A stretch of 64,000 nt of DNA from NCBI RefSeq assembly GCF_002764115.1, contig NZ_CP017940.1, forward strand, positions 1,400,501 through 1,464,500, written 5' to 3'. The notes below the pieces were generated by a model that searched no databases, was not told where the DNA came from, and was given only the letters and a program-made list of their open reading frames with translations. This DNA comes from Phyllobacterium zundukense (lineage in GTDB: Bacteria; Pseudomonadota; Alphaproteobacteria; Rhizobiales; Rhizobiaceae). Both the position numbers and the translations under genes were made by a program. Each line of letters starts with the position of its first letter. Position 1 is the first letter of the stretch. This document shows positions 55,934-62,820 of the stretch, one piece after another.

Positions 55934-56015
55934 GCGGGTTATCCCCGCTATCCTGCTTGTCCACCGTCTCGGTGATCTGCTCGAACTGCTTCATTCTTTC
56001 GGGGAGCGCTGTCAT
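55926..56015 (-). CDS. Very small early prophage protein
   Basis: A 29-codon frame from ATG 56015 (MTALPERMKQFEQITETVDK) to TAA at 55926. Its ATG overlaps the preceding stop (ATGA) and its stop overlaps the next start by 8 bases. This perfect fit in the chain of overlapping genes is the main evidence for it. Polar and helical; function unknown. Confidence 0.45.
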   Translation of the reverse strand: MTALPERMKQFEQITETVDKQDSGDNPHG

Positions 56016-56365
56016 GCTGAAACCTCATCGAGCCGAGCCAGCAGCCTTCGAAGGTGAACGCGATCTCTGTCGGATTGAACGGAACAGGGATTATCGAGCG
56101 TGCGTTGAAACGAATGGCGGAAATATTCTACGGCGGATTCGAGCGCGGCTTCAGCGGATGGATAGCTGCCATAGAAAGGACCGCCCATTCCCATGTAGCT
56201 GATCTGATAACCGACCTGTTTCGCCCAGGTGCCATTATCGTTCTGCATCACGGCTATCTCGCAATGCGGACCATAGGTCTTGTCCGTCAGATCAATGCGA
56301 AACCTTGTCGGTTCGGCTGCCGTAAAGGCCGGACGCATGAAATCGAAGGCGGTTTGTGTGGTCAT
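56012..56365 (-). CDS. Prophage protein of unknown function
   Basis: A 117-residue protein with the segment FRIDLTDKTYGPHCEIAVMQ and a central GGPFYGSYPSAEAALESAVE, suggesting a small beta-alpha domain. No family recognised. ATG 56365 overlaps the previous stop by one base, and its stop overlaps the next ATG. Confidence 0.65.
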   Translation of the reverse strand: MTTQTAFDFMRPAFTAAEPTRFRIDLTDKTYGPHCEIAVMQNDNGTWAKQVGYQISYMGMGGPFYGSYPSAEAALESAVEYFRHSFQRTLDNPCSVQSDRDRVHLRRLLARLDEVSA

Positions 56366-56754
56366 CACCGCCTCGCTTCTCGAATGATGGATTCTGCAGC
56401 CTGTTCGTCACCGGTAGCGCGCCACAGCGCCATTGCGACCAGAACGGGATCGATACCCTTCTCGCGCCACCAAAGCTCTTCGTCGCCGAAGTCGTGCTGT
56501 TCGCGATGCATTTTTTGGGAGAGGGGAACTACCCACTGATCGTCTGGCTTTTCACCGGCGCCGGTTGTGCGCTTTCCCCATCGCATGTTGCCGTACCGGA
56601 TATGCGCGGCTTCCACGTCACGAGCGCCTGTCACGAGACAGGGCAGGGAGCGTATAAATTTGAGGTGAGCTTCAACGTGCTGTCGCGGTTGCTTCTTCGT
56701 GCTCGGTTTGGTGATTGAGAATGCCGTTGGGAGTCTGCGAACAGCCGATGCCAT
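56365..56754 (-). CDS. DUF968/Ref-type HNH-like phage protein
   Basis: A 129-residue protein: HLKFIRSLPCLVTGARDVEA, then AHIRYGNMRWGKRTTGAGEKPDD, PLSQKMHREQHD and GIDPVLVAMALW. This matches the phage HNH-like nuclease group related to DUF968 and the RecA-dependent nuclease Ref. The second zinc Cys of relatives (CxxC) is replaced (CLVTG), so metal binding may differ. ATG 56754 overlaps the preceding stop (TGATG). Confidence 0.75.
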   Translation of the reverse strand: MASAVRRLPTAFSITKPSTKKQPRQHVEAHLKFIRSLPCLVTGARDVEAAHIRYGNMRWGKRTTGAGEKPDDQWVVPLSQKMHREQHDFGDEELWWREKGIDPVLVAMALWRATGDEQAAESIIREARR

Positions 56755-56924
56755 CAGTGTGCCTCCCATTTCTCAGCCGTAAGGACAATGTCGAGGTGCT
56801 TGGCCAAAGCGTCTTCGCTTGTCGCAACATCGTGCTTCAAACGAGCGTGGGTCGCCTCGTACCGTTCTGCGATCTTGCGAGAGCGCCTGACCTCATGGGG
56901 AGCGTGGAGAGGGATGGAGGTCAT
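56754..56924 (-). CDS. Small early prophage protein (56 residues)
   Basis: A 56-residue helical, charged protein with RRSRKIAERYEATHARLKHD and AEKWEAH at the end. ATG 56924 overlaps the recT stop (ATGA), and its TGA overlaps the next ATG. Coding is supported by this coupling and good codon use. Function unknown. Confidence 0.65.
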   Translation of the reverse strand: MTSIPLHAPHEVRRSRKIAERYEATHARLKHDVATSEDALAKHLDIVLTAEKWEAH

Positions 56925-57895
56925 GCGGCCTCACTTTGCATCGCTCTACGCTTCGCAGCCGCTTCGATGAGTTTTTTCAGTTCAAGCGCGTCGGTCGGCG
57001 ATTTTGCCCAGAACGTCCGCAATGGATCGCGATTTGCATCCGCCCATTTGGCGACGGTTGCCGCATCGCTTTCATTGATGAACTGCTCGGCGCGATCGAA
57101 GAACTTGCCAACAGGCACGTTCTCAAGAACCCATCCGTCGCCCCAGGTGACGGTGATCGCGTCGTTGCCAGCGATCAGCTTCAATCGGTTTTCTTCGCGC
57201 TCATGCTCGACAATTTCGGAAGCGGTCAGGTCCAACATCTTGGCGCGATCCAGTTCGGCCTCGTCATATAGGCCGGTGAACTGCTCGGGCCATCCAGCGC
57301 GAAGCGCCTGCATTTCGGCGCACTTGGCAATCATGAGCCGAGGCATGCGGCACCAATTGCCGGAATCGTCAAGCATCAACCGGGTGTCCCCAACTGGCTT
57401 TTTCATTTTCTTCGGCTTGCCGCTGTCTTCCCAAACTTCGCCGGTATCGACCCATTCGTATTCATCCGCGCCGGTCTTGATTGGCGCAAACTCTTCCCAA
57501 TAAGCCTGACCGGCGACTTCAAACCATTGGGTGGTTTTGGGATCCCGCTTCCAAAGATACGTTGTGACCGAGACGATGCCTTGCGGGTTTGTTGACCCTT
57601 TCAGTTCAGTATCGAGTTCGTAGACTGGCGGCTTGCTTGCCGGCCTGTAGTCACCGCATCGCTGTGCGATAACCCGTTGGCCGTCGCGGCTGATGATGAT
57701 GGTCATCTTCCGTTTCTTCGCATCGTCCTTTGAGAAGATCATGGGAATGATCTGCCCTAGAAACGGATCAAGACCTTTGGCGCGCGCAACTTCAATGAAC
57801 AGATCGAACTCACCCGCATTGCAGTCTTTGGCAACGGTGTTCTGGATCAGGGCAATCTGCCGCGACGAATGCGCGAATGGAGCAATGGCGTTCAT
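56921..57895 (-). CDS. bet: RecT/Bet-family single-strand annealing recombinase
   Basis: A 324-residue annealing protein of phage recombination systems. The Bet/RecT core is seen in AGEFDLFIEVARAKGLDPFLGQ, IISRDGQRVIAQR, WCRMPRLMIAKCAEMQALR and WPEQFTGLYDEAEL. The C-terminal 100 residues are a linker and helical tail. It would anneal complementary strands during phage replication. No exonuclease gene is adjacent. The TAATG junction with the Gp157 gene shows coupling. Confidence 0.9.
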   Translation of the reverse strand: MNAIAPFAHSSRQIALIQNTVAKDCNAGEFDLFIEVARAKGLDPFLGQIIPMIFSKDDAKKRKMTIIISRDGQRVIAQRCGDYRPASKPPVYELDTELKGSTNPQGIVSVTTYLWKRDPKTTQWFEVAGQAYWEEFAPIKTGADEYEWVDTGEVWEDSGKPKKMKKPVGDTRLMLDDSGNWCRMPRLMIAKCAEMQALRAGWPEQFTGLYDEAELDRAKMLDLTASEIVEHEREENRLKLIAGNDAITVTWGDGWVLENVPVGKFFDRAEQFINESDAATVAKWADANRDPLRTFWAKSPTDALELKKLIEAAAKRRAMQSEAA

Positions 57896-58413
57896 TATTT
57901 CCTCCTGATGTTGATGGAGATGGAACCGTTGTCGAGGTGGGCGCCTGGAACTTCTTCCTGAGCTTCAAGCGCCTCTTTGAGCGCTTTCTTGTCGAGCTTC
58001 GGTTCGACCTTAGGGATCGTCCAGAACGTGGCCGGAATGTCCGCTTCGTTGTCGATGACGATGTTAGCCTTGCGCTTGGCGAGATAGATCGTGGCCGTTG
58101 GAAGCGTGACCTTTTCCTGCTCGGTGATGATCAAAGCCTGTTCAATGGATGCTCGAAGACGTTCAGCCCGTTGCTCGATCACCTTGCGGCGATCTGCAAA
58201 CGCTTCTTCCTTTGCCTTTAGTCCAGTAACCAGAACCTCGCACTCATCGATCTGTGCCAGTGCTTCATCGATTGCTTCAAGCAGAGAGGTCTCACCTTCG
58301 ATGGCACTCTCGACAATCTCCTGATCGTCGGCATCGCCGCTTTCTTTTAGACCGGCCAATAGTCGCTTTGCTGCCTCCGCTTGCCGGTGCAAAATATGGG
58401 ATGCATCGCTCAT
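57895..58413 (-). CDS. Siphovirus Gp157-family protein
   Basis: A 172-residue protein with a long helical N-terminal part (residues 1-100) and a C-terminal domain containing LPTATIYLAKRKANIVI and ATFWTIPKVEPKLDKKALKE, characteristic of Gp157. The family occurs beside annealing or recombination genes. The start at 58413 overlaps the preceding TGA. Confidence 0.85.
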   Translation of the reverse strand: MSDASHILHRQAEAAKRLLAGLKESGDADDQEIVESAIEGETSLLEAIDEALAQIDECEVLVTGLKAKEEAFADRRKVIEQRAERLRASIEQALIITEQEKVTLPTATIYLAKRKANIVIDNEADIPATFWTIPKVEPKLDKKALKEALEAQEEVPGAHLDNGSISINIRRK

Positions 58414-58583
58414 GCCAATTCCTTGCGTTCGAAAAGTGAGTGATAGGTGCGCTTCAATGCTCGCCGGACGACGTCGTTCGGCTCGTTGAGAAGGCGATCT
58501 TCGATGTGCTGCAGGGCTTCCTCACGGGAGAGGCGTTGAATGCATGCCAGTTCGGCAGCGATACAGATTTGTTCCGCTGTCAT
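58410..58583 (-). CDS. Small early prophage protein (57 residues)
   Basis: A 57-residue protein, MTAEQICIAAELACIQRLSR at the N-terminus and DVVRRALKRTYHSLFERKEL at the end. Both ends show ATGA overlaps with neighbours. Helical, unknown function. Confidence 0.65.
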   Translation of the reverse strand: MTAEQICIAAELACIQRLSREEALQHIEDRLLNEPNDVVRRALKRTYHSLFERKELA

Positions 58584-58780
58584 TTCGAACCGTGCGCATT
58601 GCCGTTGCTGTCATGGCTGCCGCCGCGCGTTGGGCAGTCGTAGTAACCACTGGCGCAAGAGCGTTCTTGGTATGCCTCAACCGACGTTCCGGTTCGTGGC
58701 GTCCAGCTGTTGTAAGTGCCGCAGCCTGATAGAATCGCACCGGTGGCGATGGCGACTGAAATTGTTGAGAGCATTTTCAT
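58580..58780 (-). CDS. Small prophage lipoprotein
   Basis: A 66-residue protein with signal peptide and lipobox AILSGC (Cys at residue 20). The mature part is short, polar and has two more cysteines (RSCASGYYDC). It is embedded between recombination genes by overlapping stops and starts. Phage lipoproteins of this size sometimes block infection by related phages; that role here is inference. Confidence 0.7.
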   Translation of the reverse strand: MKMLSTISVAIATGAILSGCGTYNSWTPRTGTSVEAYQERSCASGYYDCPTRGGSHDSNGNAHGSK

Positions 58781-59208
58781 CAGTTCGCCCTCGTCTTGTA
58801 GCCAGCGATAATGATGAAGGTTTCGCGAGCAAGGAGCTCTTCAACGTCCCGCATGTGGCCAAGCAATGAATACTGTTCGACCATCTGTTCGGCTGCTTGG
58901 CGGTTAAGAGGGATCAGAACCTCAAGCTGTTGGTAGACACTCCAGATACCGCTTGGAAACTTGGTGATGGCAAATGCCGTTTCCAGATCGCCGGTCTGGT
59001 TTGCACAGTCGGTGCAGAGAGACGAAGCGGTATTGCTGAACTTGGTGCGTACCCAAAAGGCGGCGCGGTCACTGTCAGCCGCCTCGCAAGCGAATTTGAT
59101 TGAATTGGTATCACCCGGCGTGCGGAGGGCGTCGCAAAGCGCTTCAATGCAAGCCCTTGTGTCTGTCCGTGATTGGAAATCGTGGTTGATGAAGTTCATT
59201 GCATCCAT
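58780..59208 (-). CDS. First gene of the leftward early operon, unknown function
   Basis: A 142-residue protein from ATG 59208 (or 59199). It contains FWVRTKFSNTASSLCTDCAN with a CxxC, and a helical C-terminal half (AAEQMVEQYSLLGHMRDVEE). No family recognised. The start lies 12 bases after the predicted PL transcription start, and the longer frame to 59244 runs into the operator. Confidence 0.65.
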   Translation of the reverse strand: MDAMNFINHDFQSRTDTRACIEALCDALRTPGDTNSIKFACEAADSDRAAFWVRTKFSNTASSLCTDCANQTGDLETAFAITKFPSGIWSVYQQLEVLIPLNRQAAEQMVEQYSLLGHMRDVEELLARETFIIIAGYKTRAN

Positions 59209-59226
59209 CCGTTGTTCGGTGGATGT

Positions 59227-59303
59227 AGTGTGCATAACGCACACAATTGTGTCAATAAGAAAAGTGCATTAAGCACATTAATGCCGCGAAGGGCACAAAG
59301 CAC
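59227..59303 (-). promoter_or_regulatory. Leftward early promoter PL with repressor operators
   Basis: GTGC-N5-GCAC motifs lie at 59230-59242 (GTGCATAACGCAC) and 59264-59276 (GTGCATTAAGCAC), with a near-match GGGCACAAAGCAC at 59291-59303. On the - strand TTGACA (59255-59250) is followed after 17 bases by CACACT as -10. The first operator sits in the spacer and -10, so repressor binding would shut the promoter. Confidence 0.7.
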
Positions 59304-59466
59304 AGAAATTGTGCGAGTACTGACGCAGTCAAAAACGTCCGAAGGCGTTCCTACTCTTCCCTACAAGGGACATCCCGTCGGTTGGTCATGCTGGTTTGCC
59401 GCGGTCCCCCAAACGAGTGTCGCCAATCAGGTTTTGACCGGTCACTGGTATGAGCTGTCACTCTAA
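59281..59466 (+). CDS. Possible small protein divergent from PL
   Basis: A 61-codon frame from ATG 59281, containing VPTLPYKGHPVGWSCWFAA. It has no good ribosome site and overlaps an operator copy at its start, but fills an otherwise empty gap and ends against the convergent membrane-protein gene. Weak case. Confidence 0.25.
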   Translation: MPRRAQSTEIVRVLTQSKTSEGVPTLPYKGHPVGWSCWFAAVPQTSVANQVLTGHWYELSL

Positions 59467-59972
59467 GGCGTGCAACTGTCCGAAATGGCCCTAACTTCCG
59501 AGCCTTTTACTCTGCCAACGAGAACCGTCGAGGTCTCCTGTGTCATGAAACTTATGCGCTTCGGTGGTGAAGACCCCAACCAATCTATCAGAGATTCGAG
59601 TTCGCTGGAGAGTAATGGCCGAGTAAACAAGGTGTCGGCATCTTTCCAAAGAATTCTATCGACATCCTTTATGGTCAGGTCGTGTTCAGTAGCGCCTACA
59701 AAGATAGTTGCGTCATCTCGTGCGATAAAAAATTCCGATGGAATCGGGAGTTTTGTCAGTAGGACAAGTCGGACCTCCCCTTTGGAAGTGCACACAAGTT
59801 GCAAAGAATCCGGGTTCCGAAGCGCTCTGTTTGAGGCTAATTCCAAATTATCTTTCACTTCAAAAGTCTTTATCCCCGTGTCGCCCCAATCGACAGAGTT
59901 GGGCCAAACCATGCCACTGACGATCCATGCAATCACCGCTGAGAAAAAAATGAACGCTGCAATTCGGGCCAT
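59463..59972 (-). CDS. Membrane-anchored prophage protein, possible lysogenic-conversion gene
   Basis: A 169-residue protein with one N-terminal transmembrane helix (IAAFIFFSAVIAWIVSGMVW) and a soluble domain of about 140 residues outside or inside the membrane. No family recognised. It lies just downstream of the repressor on the same strand, the place where genes expressed in the lysogen are often found. GC appears lower than in the flanking phage genes. Confidence 0.6.
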   Translation of the reverse strand: MARIAAFIFFSAVIAWIVSGMVWPNSVDWGDTGIKTFEVKDNLELASNRALRNPDSLQLVCTSKGEVRLVLLTKLPIPSEFFIARDDATIFVGATEHDLTIKDVDRILWKDADTLFTRPLLSSELESLIDWLGSSPPKRISFMTQETSTVLVGRVKGSEVRAISDSCTP

Positions 59973-60042
59973 CTATTCTCCAATCTTGCCCGTTCGCATG
60001 GCCATGATAGGAAACATACCAACTTGCGTCCGGGGAAGGCTG

Positions 60043-60651
60043 TCATTTGGGCTTGATCCAGTCAATTGGCGCCGCCCACTCCACCGTCTCGTCGATCATG
60101 TCCGGATAAAGTGGATTGAGGCTCTGGAGGTTCCACGCGTTGTCCGAAGTTCCCTTGCGCAGGATCTTCACGAAAATCCTCTCATTTGCGAGTTGAACCA
60201 CGCATCGACGATTAATCATCGTGTCCGGAGGCAACAGACGCGAATAGTAAAGCAGCGTTCCGTCTTCATACGCGGGGAACATCGAATCCCCGCTGACTTC
60301 GACTGCCACAGTATGCGCATCAGCATCTGCTGGCGCATCAACCCAATCGTCTCCGCCGTTGTCGATTGCGTAAACTTCGGCGCCTGCGCCGACACGGCCT
60401 TTCAAAGGAACGTGATCGGTCATTCCAGGTCCATCGCCTTCGCCAGTGAGTAGCCAGCCTTGGCTTACACGGTAGGCCTTGGCATACCGGTCGGCAGCCC
60501 GGACAATGCCTCGAGTGCCATTTTCGTGTTGAGCGTACGTATCGTAGTTCCATCCGAAGAACGTCGTTGCGTCCTTGGCAGATTTAAAGCCGCGGGCGAT
60601 CCGGGCTTGTTCGAGCCGCTTTGCGGCTTCAGGGCGATCATCAAATGTCAT
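60043..60651 (-). CDS. S24-type CI-like repressor
   Basis: A 202-residue phage repressor: N-terminal helix-turn-helix (EAAKRLEQARIARGFKSAKD, then GWNYDTYAQHENG) and a LexA-like S24 peptidase domain. The self-cleavage site is probably A89-G90 in VGAGAEV; the nucleophile is S123 in VSGDSMFPAYEDG and the lysine is K162 in RIFVKILRK. RecA-stimulated self-cleavage would trigger induction. ATG 60651 lies just after an operator copy. Confidence 0.92.
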   Translation of the reverse strand: MTFDDRPEAAKRLEQARIARGFKSAKDATTFFGWNYDTYAQHENGTRGIVRAADRYAKAYRVSQGWLLTGEGDGPGMTDHVPLKGRVGAGAEVYAIDNGGDDWVDAPADADAHTVAVEVSGDSMFPAYEDGTLLYYSRLLPPDTMINRRCVVQLANERIFVKILRKGTSDNAWNLQSLNPLYPDMIDETVEWAAPIDWIKPK

Positions 60652-60653
60652 AT

Positions 60654-60723
60654 GTGCAAAAAGCACGAATGTGGTGTGCGTTTCGACTTGACAATTAAGT
60701 GTGCGTTATGCACATTAAAGTTC
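60654..60723. promoter_or_regulatory. PR/PRM divergent promoter with repressor operators
   Basis: Operators GTGCAAAAAGCAC (60654-60666) and GTGCGTTATGCAC (60701-60713), with a half-site GTGCGTTTCGACT at 60676-60688. Rightward PR: TTGACA at 60688-60693, 17-base spacer, CACATT at 60711-60716. The leftward repressor promoter PRM probably uses TTGTCA, the complement of TGACAA at 60689-60694, so the two -35 boxes overlap. The PR arrangement matches PL base for base around the operator. Confidence 0.7.
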
Positions 60724-60942
60724 ATGAACCAACATATCGATATCAAAGCACTTAGAGAGCGCCTTAACTGGAAGCAAGACCGCTTGGCTCGTTTTCTAGG
60801 TGTGGACCGATCGAGTGTGTCGCACATGGAGAACGGTAGACCACCTCGTGGTCCTGTCAGGAAGCTTCTTGAAACTCTGGTGTCTGCGGCTGATCGCGGT
60901 GATGTTGACGCGCTTTCTTCTGATTTGGAGAACGCAGCATGA
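60724..60942 (+). CDS. Cro-like helix-turn-helix protein
   Basis: A 72-residue XRE-type DNA-binding protein: ALRERLNWKQDRLARFLGVD, then RSSVSHMENGRPPRGP. Position opposite the repressor makes it the Cro equivalent. The predicted PR start falls at about 60723, so the mRNA may be leaderless; no ribosome site precedes the ATG. Its stop overlaps the next ATG (ATGA). Confidence 0.85.
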   Translation: MNQHIDIKALRERLNWKQDRLARFLGVDRSSVSHMENGRPPRGPVRKLLETLVSAADRGDVDALSSDLENAA

Positions 60943-61673
60943 GTGCCGAGGCCGAAATCAAACAGTTCATCAACCGCGTTCTTCGCCTCAAGGAAGAGCA
61001 AGACACACTCGGCGAAGACATCCGCGAAGTGTATGCCGAAGCCAAGGGCAGGGGCTATGACAAGACTGCGCTTGGTGCCGTCGTTGCCCTCATTCGCCAG
61101 CGTGTGAAAATTGGCTCTGACGCATTCAACGAGAAAGACGAAATGGTCAACCTGTACCTCTCGGCTTACGAGGGTCCAGCGCAGTTTCTCGGCGAGGTGA
61201 TGGGACCGCACACGCCAGCGCCTGCGCGCGCACGAGAAAACATTGAAGAATTTCCGCTTCGAGCGACCGACAGCAAACTCATTGAGACTGTTGCAAACGG
61301 CGTCCAGACCGAAATTGGCCGCAAGGCGCTGAACACTGCCATCGACATCATGATCGAGCGGGAAGAGGCGGAATACGTCGGCCCCGAAACGGGGGAAATT
61401 ACCAATTCGTCGGCAACGACAAACGAATTGGATGACGACGCAGTCGCTGCAGTGATGGACAAAGTCCGACTGGCGAACGCCAATGGCGTTGAACCGTCGT
61501 CGTCCAACCCCACCAACTCCGAGCGCCCTGCGTTTCTGATCAAGGATCAACCGGCGAAGACAATGCGCGACTACCGTCCTCACTGTCAGAACCCAGAGGC
61601 CTGCAGCGGGTCTGGGCTCAAGCATTGCTACTCCTGTTCAAAACTAATGGCGGTTGAAAGCGAGGTCGTATGA
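60939..61673 (+). CDS. DUF2312/GapR-like DNA-binding protein with Cys-rich C-terminal extension
   Basis: A 244-residue protein. Residues 1-75 match DUF2312 (GapR): IKQFINRVLRLKEEQDTLGE, then DIREVYAEAKGRGYDKTALG. GapR binds overtwisted DNA. The remaining 170 residues are not part of GapR: an acidic linker and a tail with CQNPEAC...KHCYSCSKL, a possible zinc site. This fusion-like form is unusual. Coupled to the Cro-like gene by ATGA. Confidence 0.8.
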   Translation: MSAEAEIKQFINRVLRLKEEQDTLGEDIREVYAEAKGRGYDKTALGAVVALIRQRVKIGSDAFNEKDEMVNLYLSAYEGPAQFLGEVMGPHTPAPARARENIEEFPLRATDSKLIETVANGVQTEIGRKALNTAIDIMIEREEAEYVGPETGEITNSSATTNELDDDAVAAVMDKVRLANANGVEPSSSNPTNSERPAFLIKDQPAKTMRDYRPHCQNPEACSGSGLKHCYSCSKLMAVESEVV

Positions 61674-61900
61674 CAAACGCTTCCCAAACTGGCTTGAGCA
61701 ATGCCGACGGAGGAAGCCGCGGCGTTGGCTTCCTCCGTCTCTTGTCTCGCTTTGGCGCGGGACAGGATGCGCTTCGCGAGAACTCCAATCTGTTCAAATT
61801 CATCAGCGTGGTGATCCCCATCGCTTCCGCTGATGTTGTCCGCCCCATTCAAGGGCAATCCCACTGTGTCCGTCTGTTCCTCCTCTGGCTGGCTCGTCAT
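61628..61900 (-). CDS. Possible antisense small protein
   Basis: A 90-codon frame on the - strand, acidic and helical (EEEQTDTVGLPLNGADNISG, then LAKRILSRAKARQETEEANA), with codon use as good as that of the + strand frame. It overlaps the end of the GapR-like gene and the frame at 61670. Only one of the two is likely real. Confidence 0.3.
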   Translation of the reverse strand: MTSQPEEEQTDTVGLPLNGADNISGSDGDHHADEFEQIGVLAKRILSRAKARQETEEANAAASSVGIAQASLGSVCHTTSLSTAISFEQE

Positions 61901-61993
61901 GCGATCAACCTAGCTAAGGAAATTGAGCATGACGTGCACAGAATCTCAGCACCACGTACACAAATTGAAATCGGAGCCGGAAGTCGTGAGTAG
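61670..61993 (+). CDS. Possible prophage protein in the rightward operon
   Basis: A 107-codon frame whose ATG overlaps the GapR-like stop (ATGA) and whose end overlaps the next gene, as is usual in this operon. The product contains LRLLSRFGAGQDAL and a Leu-rich segment. No family. The competing - strand frame weakens the call. Confidence 0.4.
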   Translation: MTNASQTGLSNADGGSRGVGFLRLLSRFGAGQDALRENSNLFKFISVVIPIASADVVRPIQGQSHCVRLFLLWLARHAINLAKEIEHDVHRISAPRTQIEIGAGSRE

Positions 61994-62345
61994 GGCCGAA
62001 ATTGCAAGTGGTTACGTCAACCGCATGATCGAAGTTGAGAGCCATGGCTGGGGTGATGTCTTCCCAGCAATGGAACGACTAGGTGTCCGCTACAGACTTT
62101 CATTCTGGACCTTAAATCACCTCAGAAAGCGCCGAGCAAAAACGGTCGATGACAACACGTTTCTGCGCATCCGGGCAGCCTATCTCGATTTCTGCGAGCG
62201 ACAGATTGCAAACCTCACACACGAGCTCGAAGTCGAAAGGTCAATAAATCCGGATGCTCATATGGAAGATTTCGAGCGCGAGGCTTCGCAGCTTCTGGCG
62301 AAGGTGCGTGAAGCGAAGGAAACCTCAAAAGTGCGAAAAGCTTGA
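61929..62345 (+). CDS. Prophage protein of unknown function
   Basis: A 138-residue protein: SRAEIASGYVNRMIEVESHG, WGDVFPAMERLGVRYRLSFW, then a long charged helical C-terminus (possible coiled coil, LTHELEVERS). Met at 61929 is chosen; 61923 is an alternative. Similar hypothetical proteins are found in rhizobial prophages, as far as I recall; function unknown. Confidence 0.65.
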   Translation: MTCTESQHHVHKLKSEPEVVSRAEIASGYVNRMIEVESHGWGDVFPAMERLGVRYRLSFWTLNHLRKRRAKTVDDNTFLRIRAAYLDFCERQIANLTHELEVERSINPDAHMEDFEREASQLLAKVREAKETSKVRKA

Positions 62346-62362
62346 AAGGGCGAGGTCTAATC

Positions 62363-62611
62363 ATGGATGATCTCAAGATACCGCATTATGTGAAGCCATT
62401 CCTCGGCCGGATACGTGGAGGCGCGACGCTGGTCAGCCAGGTTTCGCAATCCGAAGAGGCAACAGAAAAGGGGGATGGCCACATTTACTTCACCCATCCT
62501 GACGGAAGGCCAGTAGGTGCTGCTTCTGCGGTTTTCTGCATTCGAAATGGCCTTGTGACCCCTGAGGGCGATGATCTATTCGGCGGTTCCCAGACGTATC
62601 GGGCGGCTTGA
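62363..62611 (+). CDS. Small prophage protein of unknown function
   Basis: An 82-residue protein starting MDDLKIPHYVKPFLGRIRGG, with FTHPDGRPVGAASAVFCIRN. ATG 62363 has GCGAGG upstream; a TTG at 62342 overlapping the preceding stop is an alternative. No family recognised. Confidence 0.55.
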   Translation: MDDLKIPHYVKPFLGRIRGGATLVSQVSQSEEATEKGDGHIYFTHPDGRPVGAASAVFCIRNGLVTPEGDDLFGGSQTYRAA

Positions 62612-62613
62612 TC

Positions 62614-62820
62614 ATGGACGAACGTCGATCCTCCCAAGATATGGCCGAAGAACTGTCGAAGTTGCTTTACGGAAAGTACGATTGGCTTTCCCGGTTTTCC
62701 TCCGGCAGAGAAAAGCGCCCTGATCACGACATTGAGCGTATGGAGCGCGAACGTGATGTGTTGACGCAAGCCGCCAGTGATTATCGCCGCGCTGCTGAAC
62801 GTGATCGAGGTGCGGCATGA
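62614..62820 (+). CDS. Small prophage protein, charged and helical
   Basis: A 68-residue protein from ATG 62614 (TTG 62608 also possible, overlapping the previous stop). It contains ELSKLLYGKYDWLSRFSSGR and a C-terminal charged helix (DIERMERERDVLTQAASDYR). Its TGA overlaps the next ATG. Function unknown. Confidence 0.55.
   Translation: MDERRSSQDMAEELSKLLYGKYDWLSRFSSGREKRPDHDIERMERERDVLTQAASDYRRAAERDRGAA

Noticed and set aside
60648..61625. 325-codon minus-strand frame over the Cro-like and GapR-like genes
   Set aside because: It covers the operators and two genes with clear domains on the other strand; Phe/Val/Cys-rich shadow composition.
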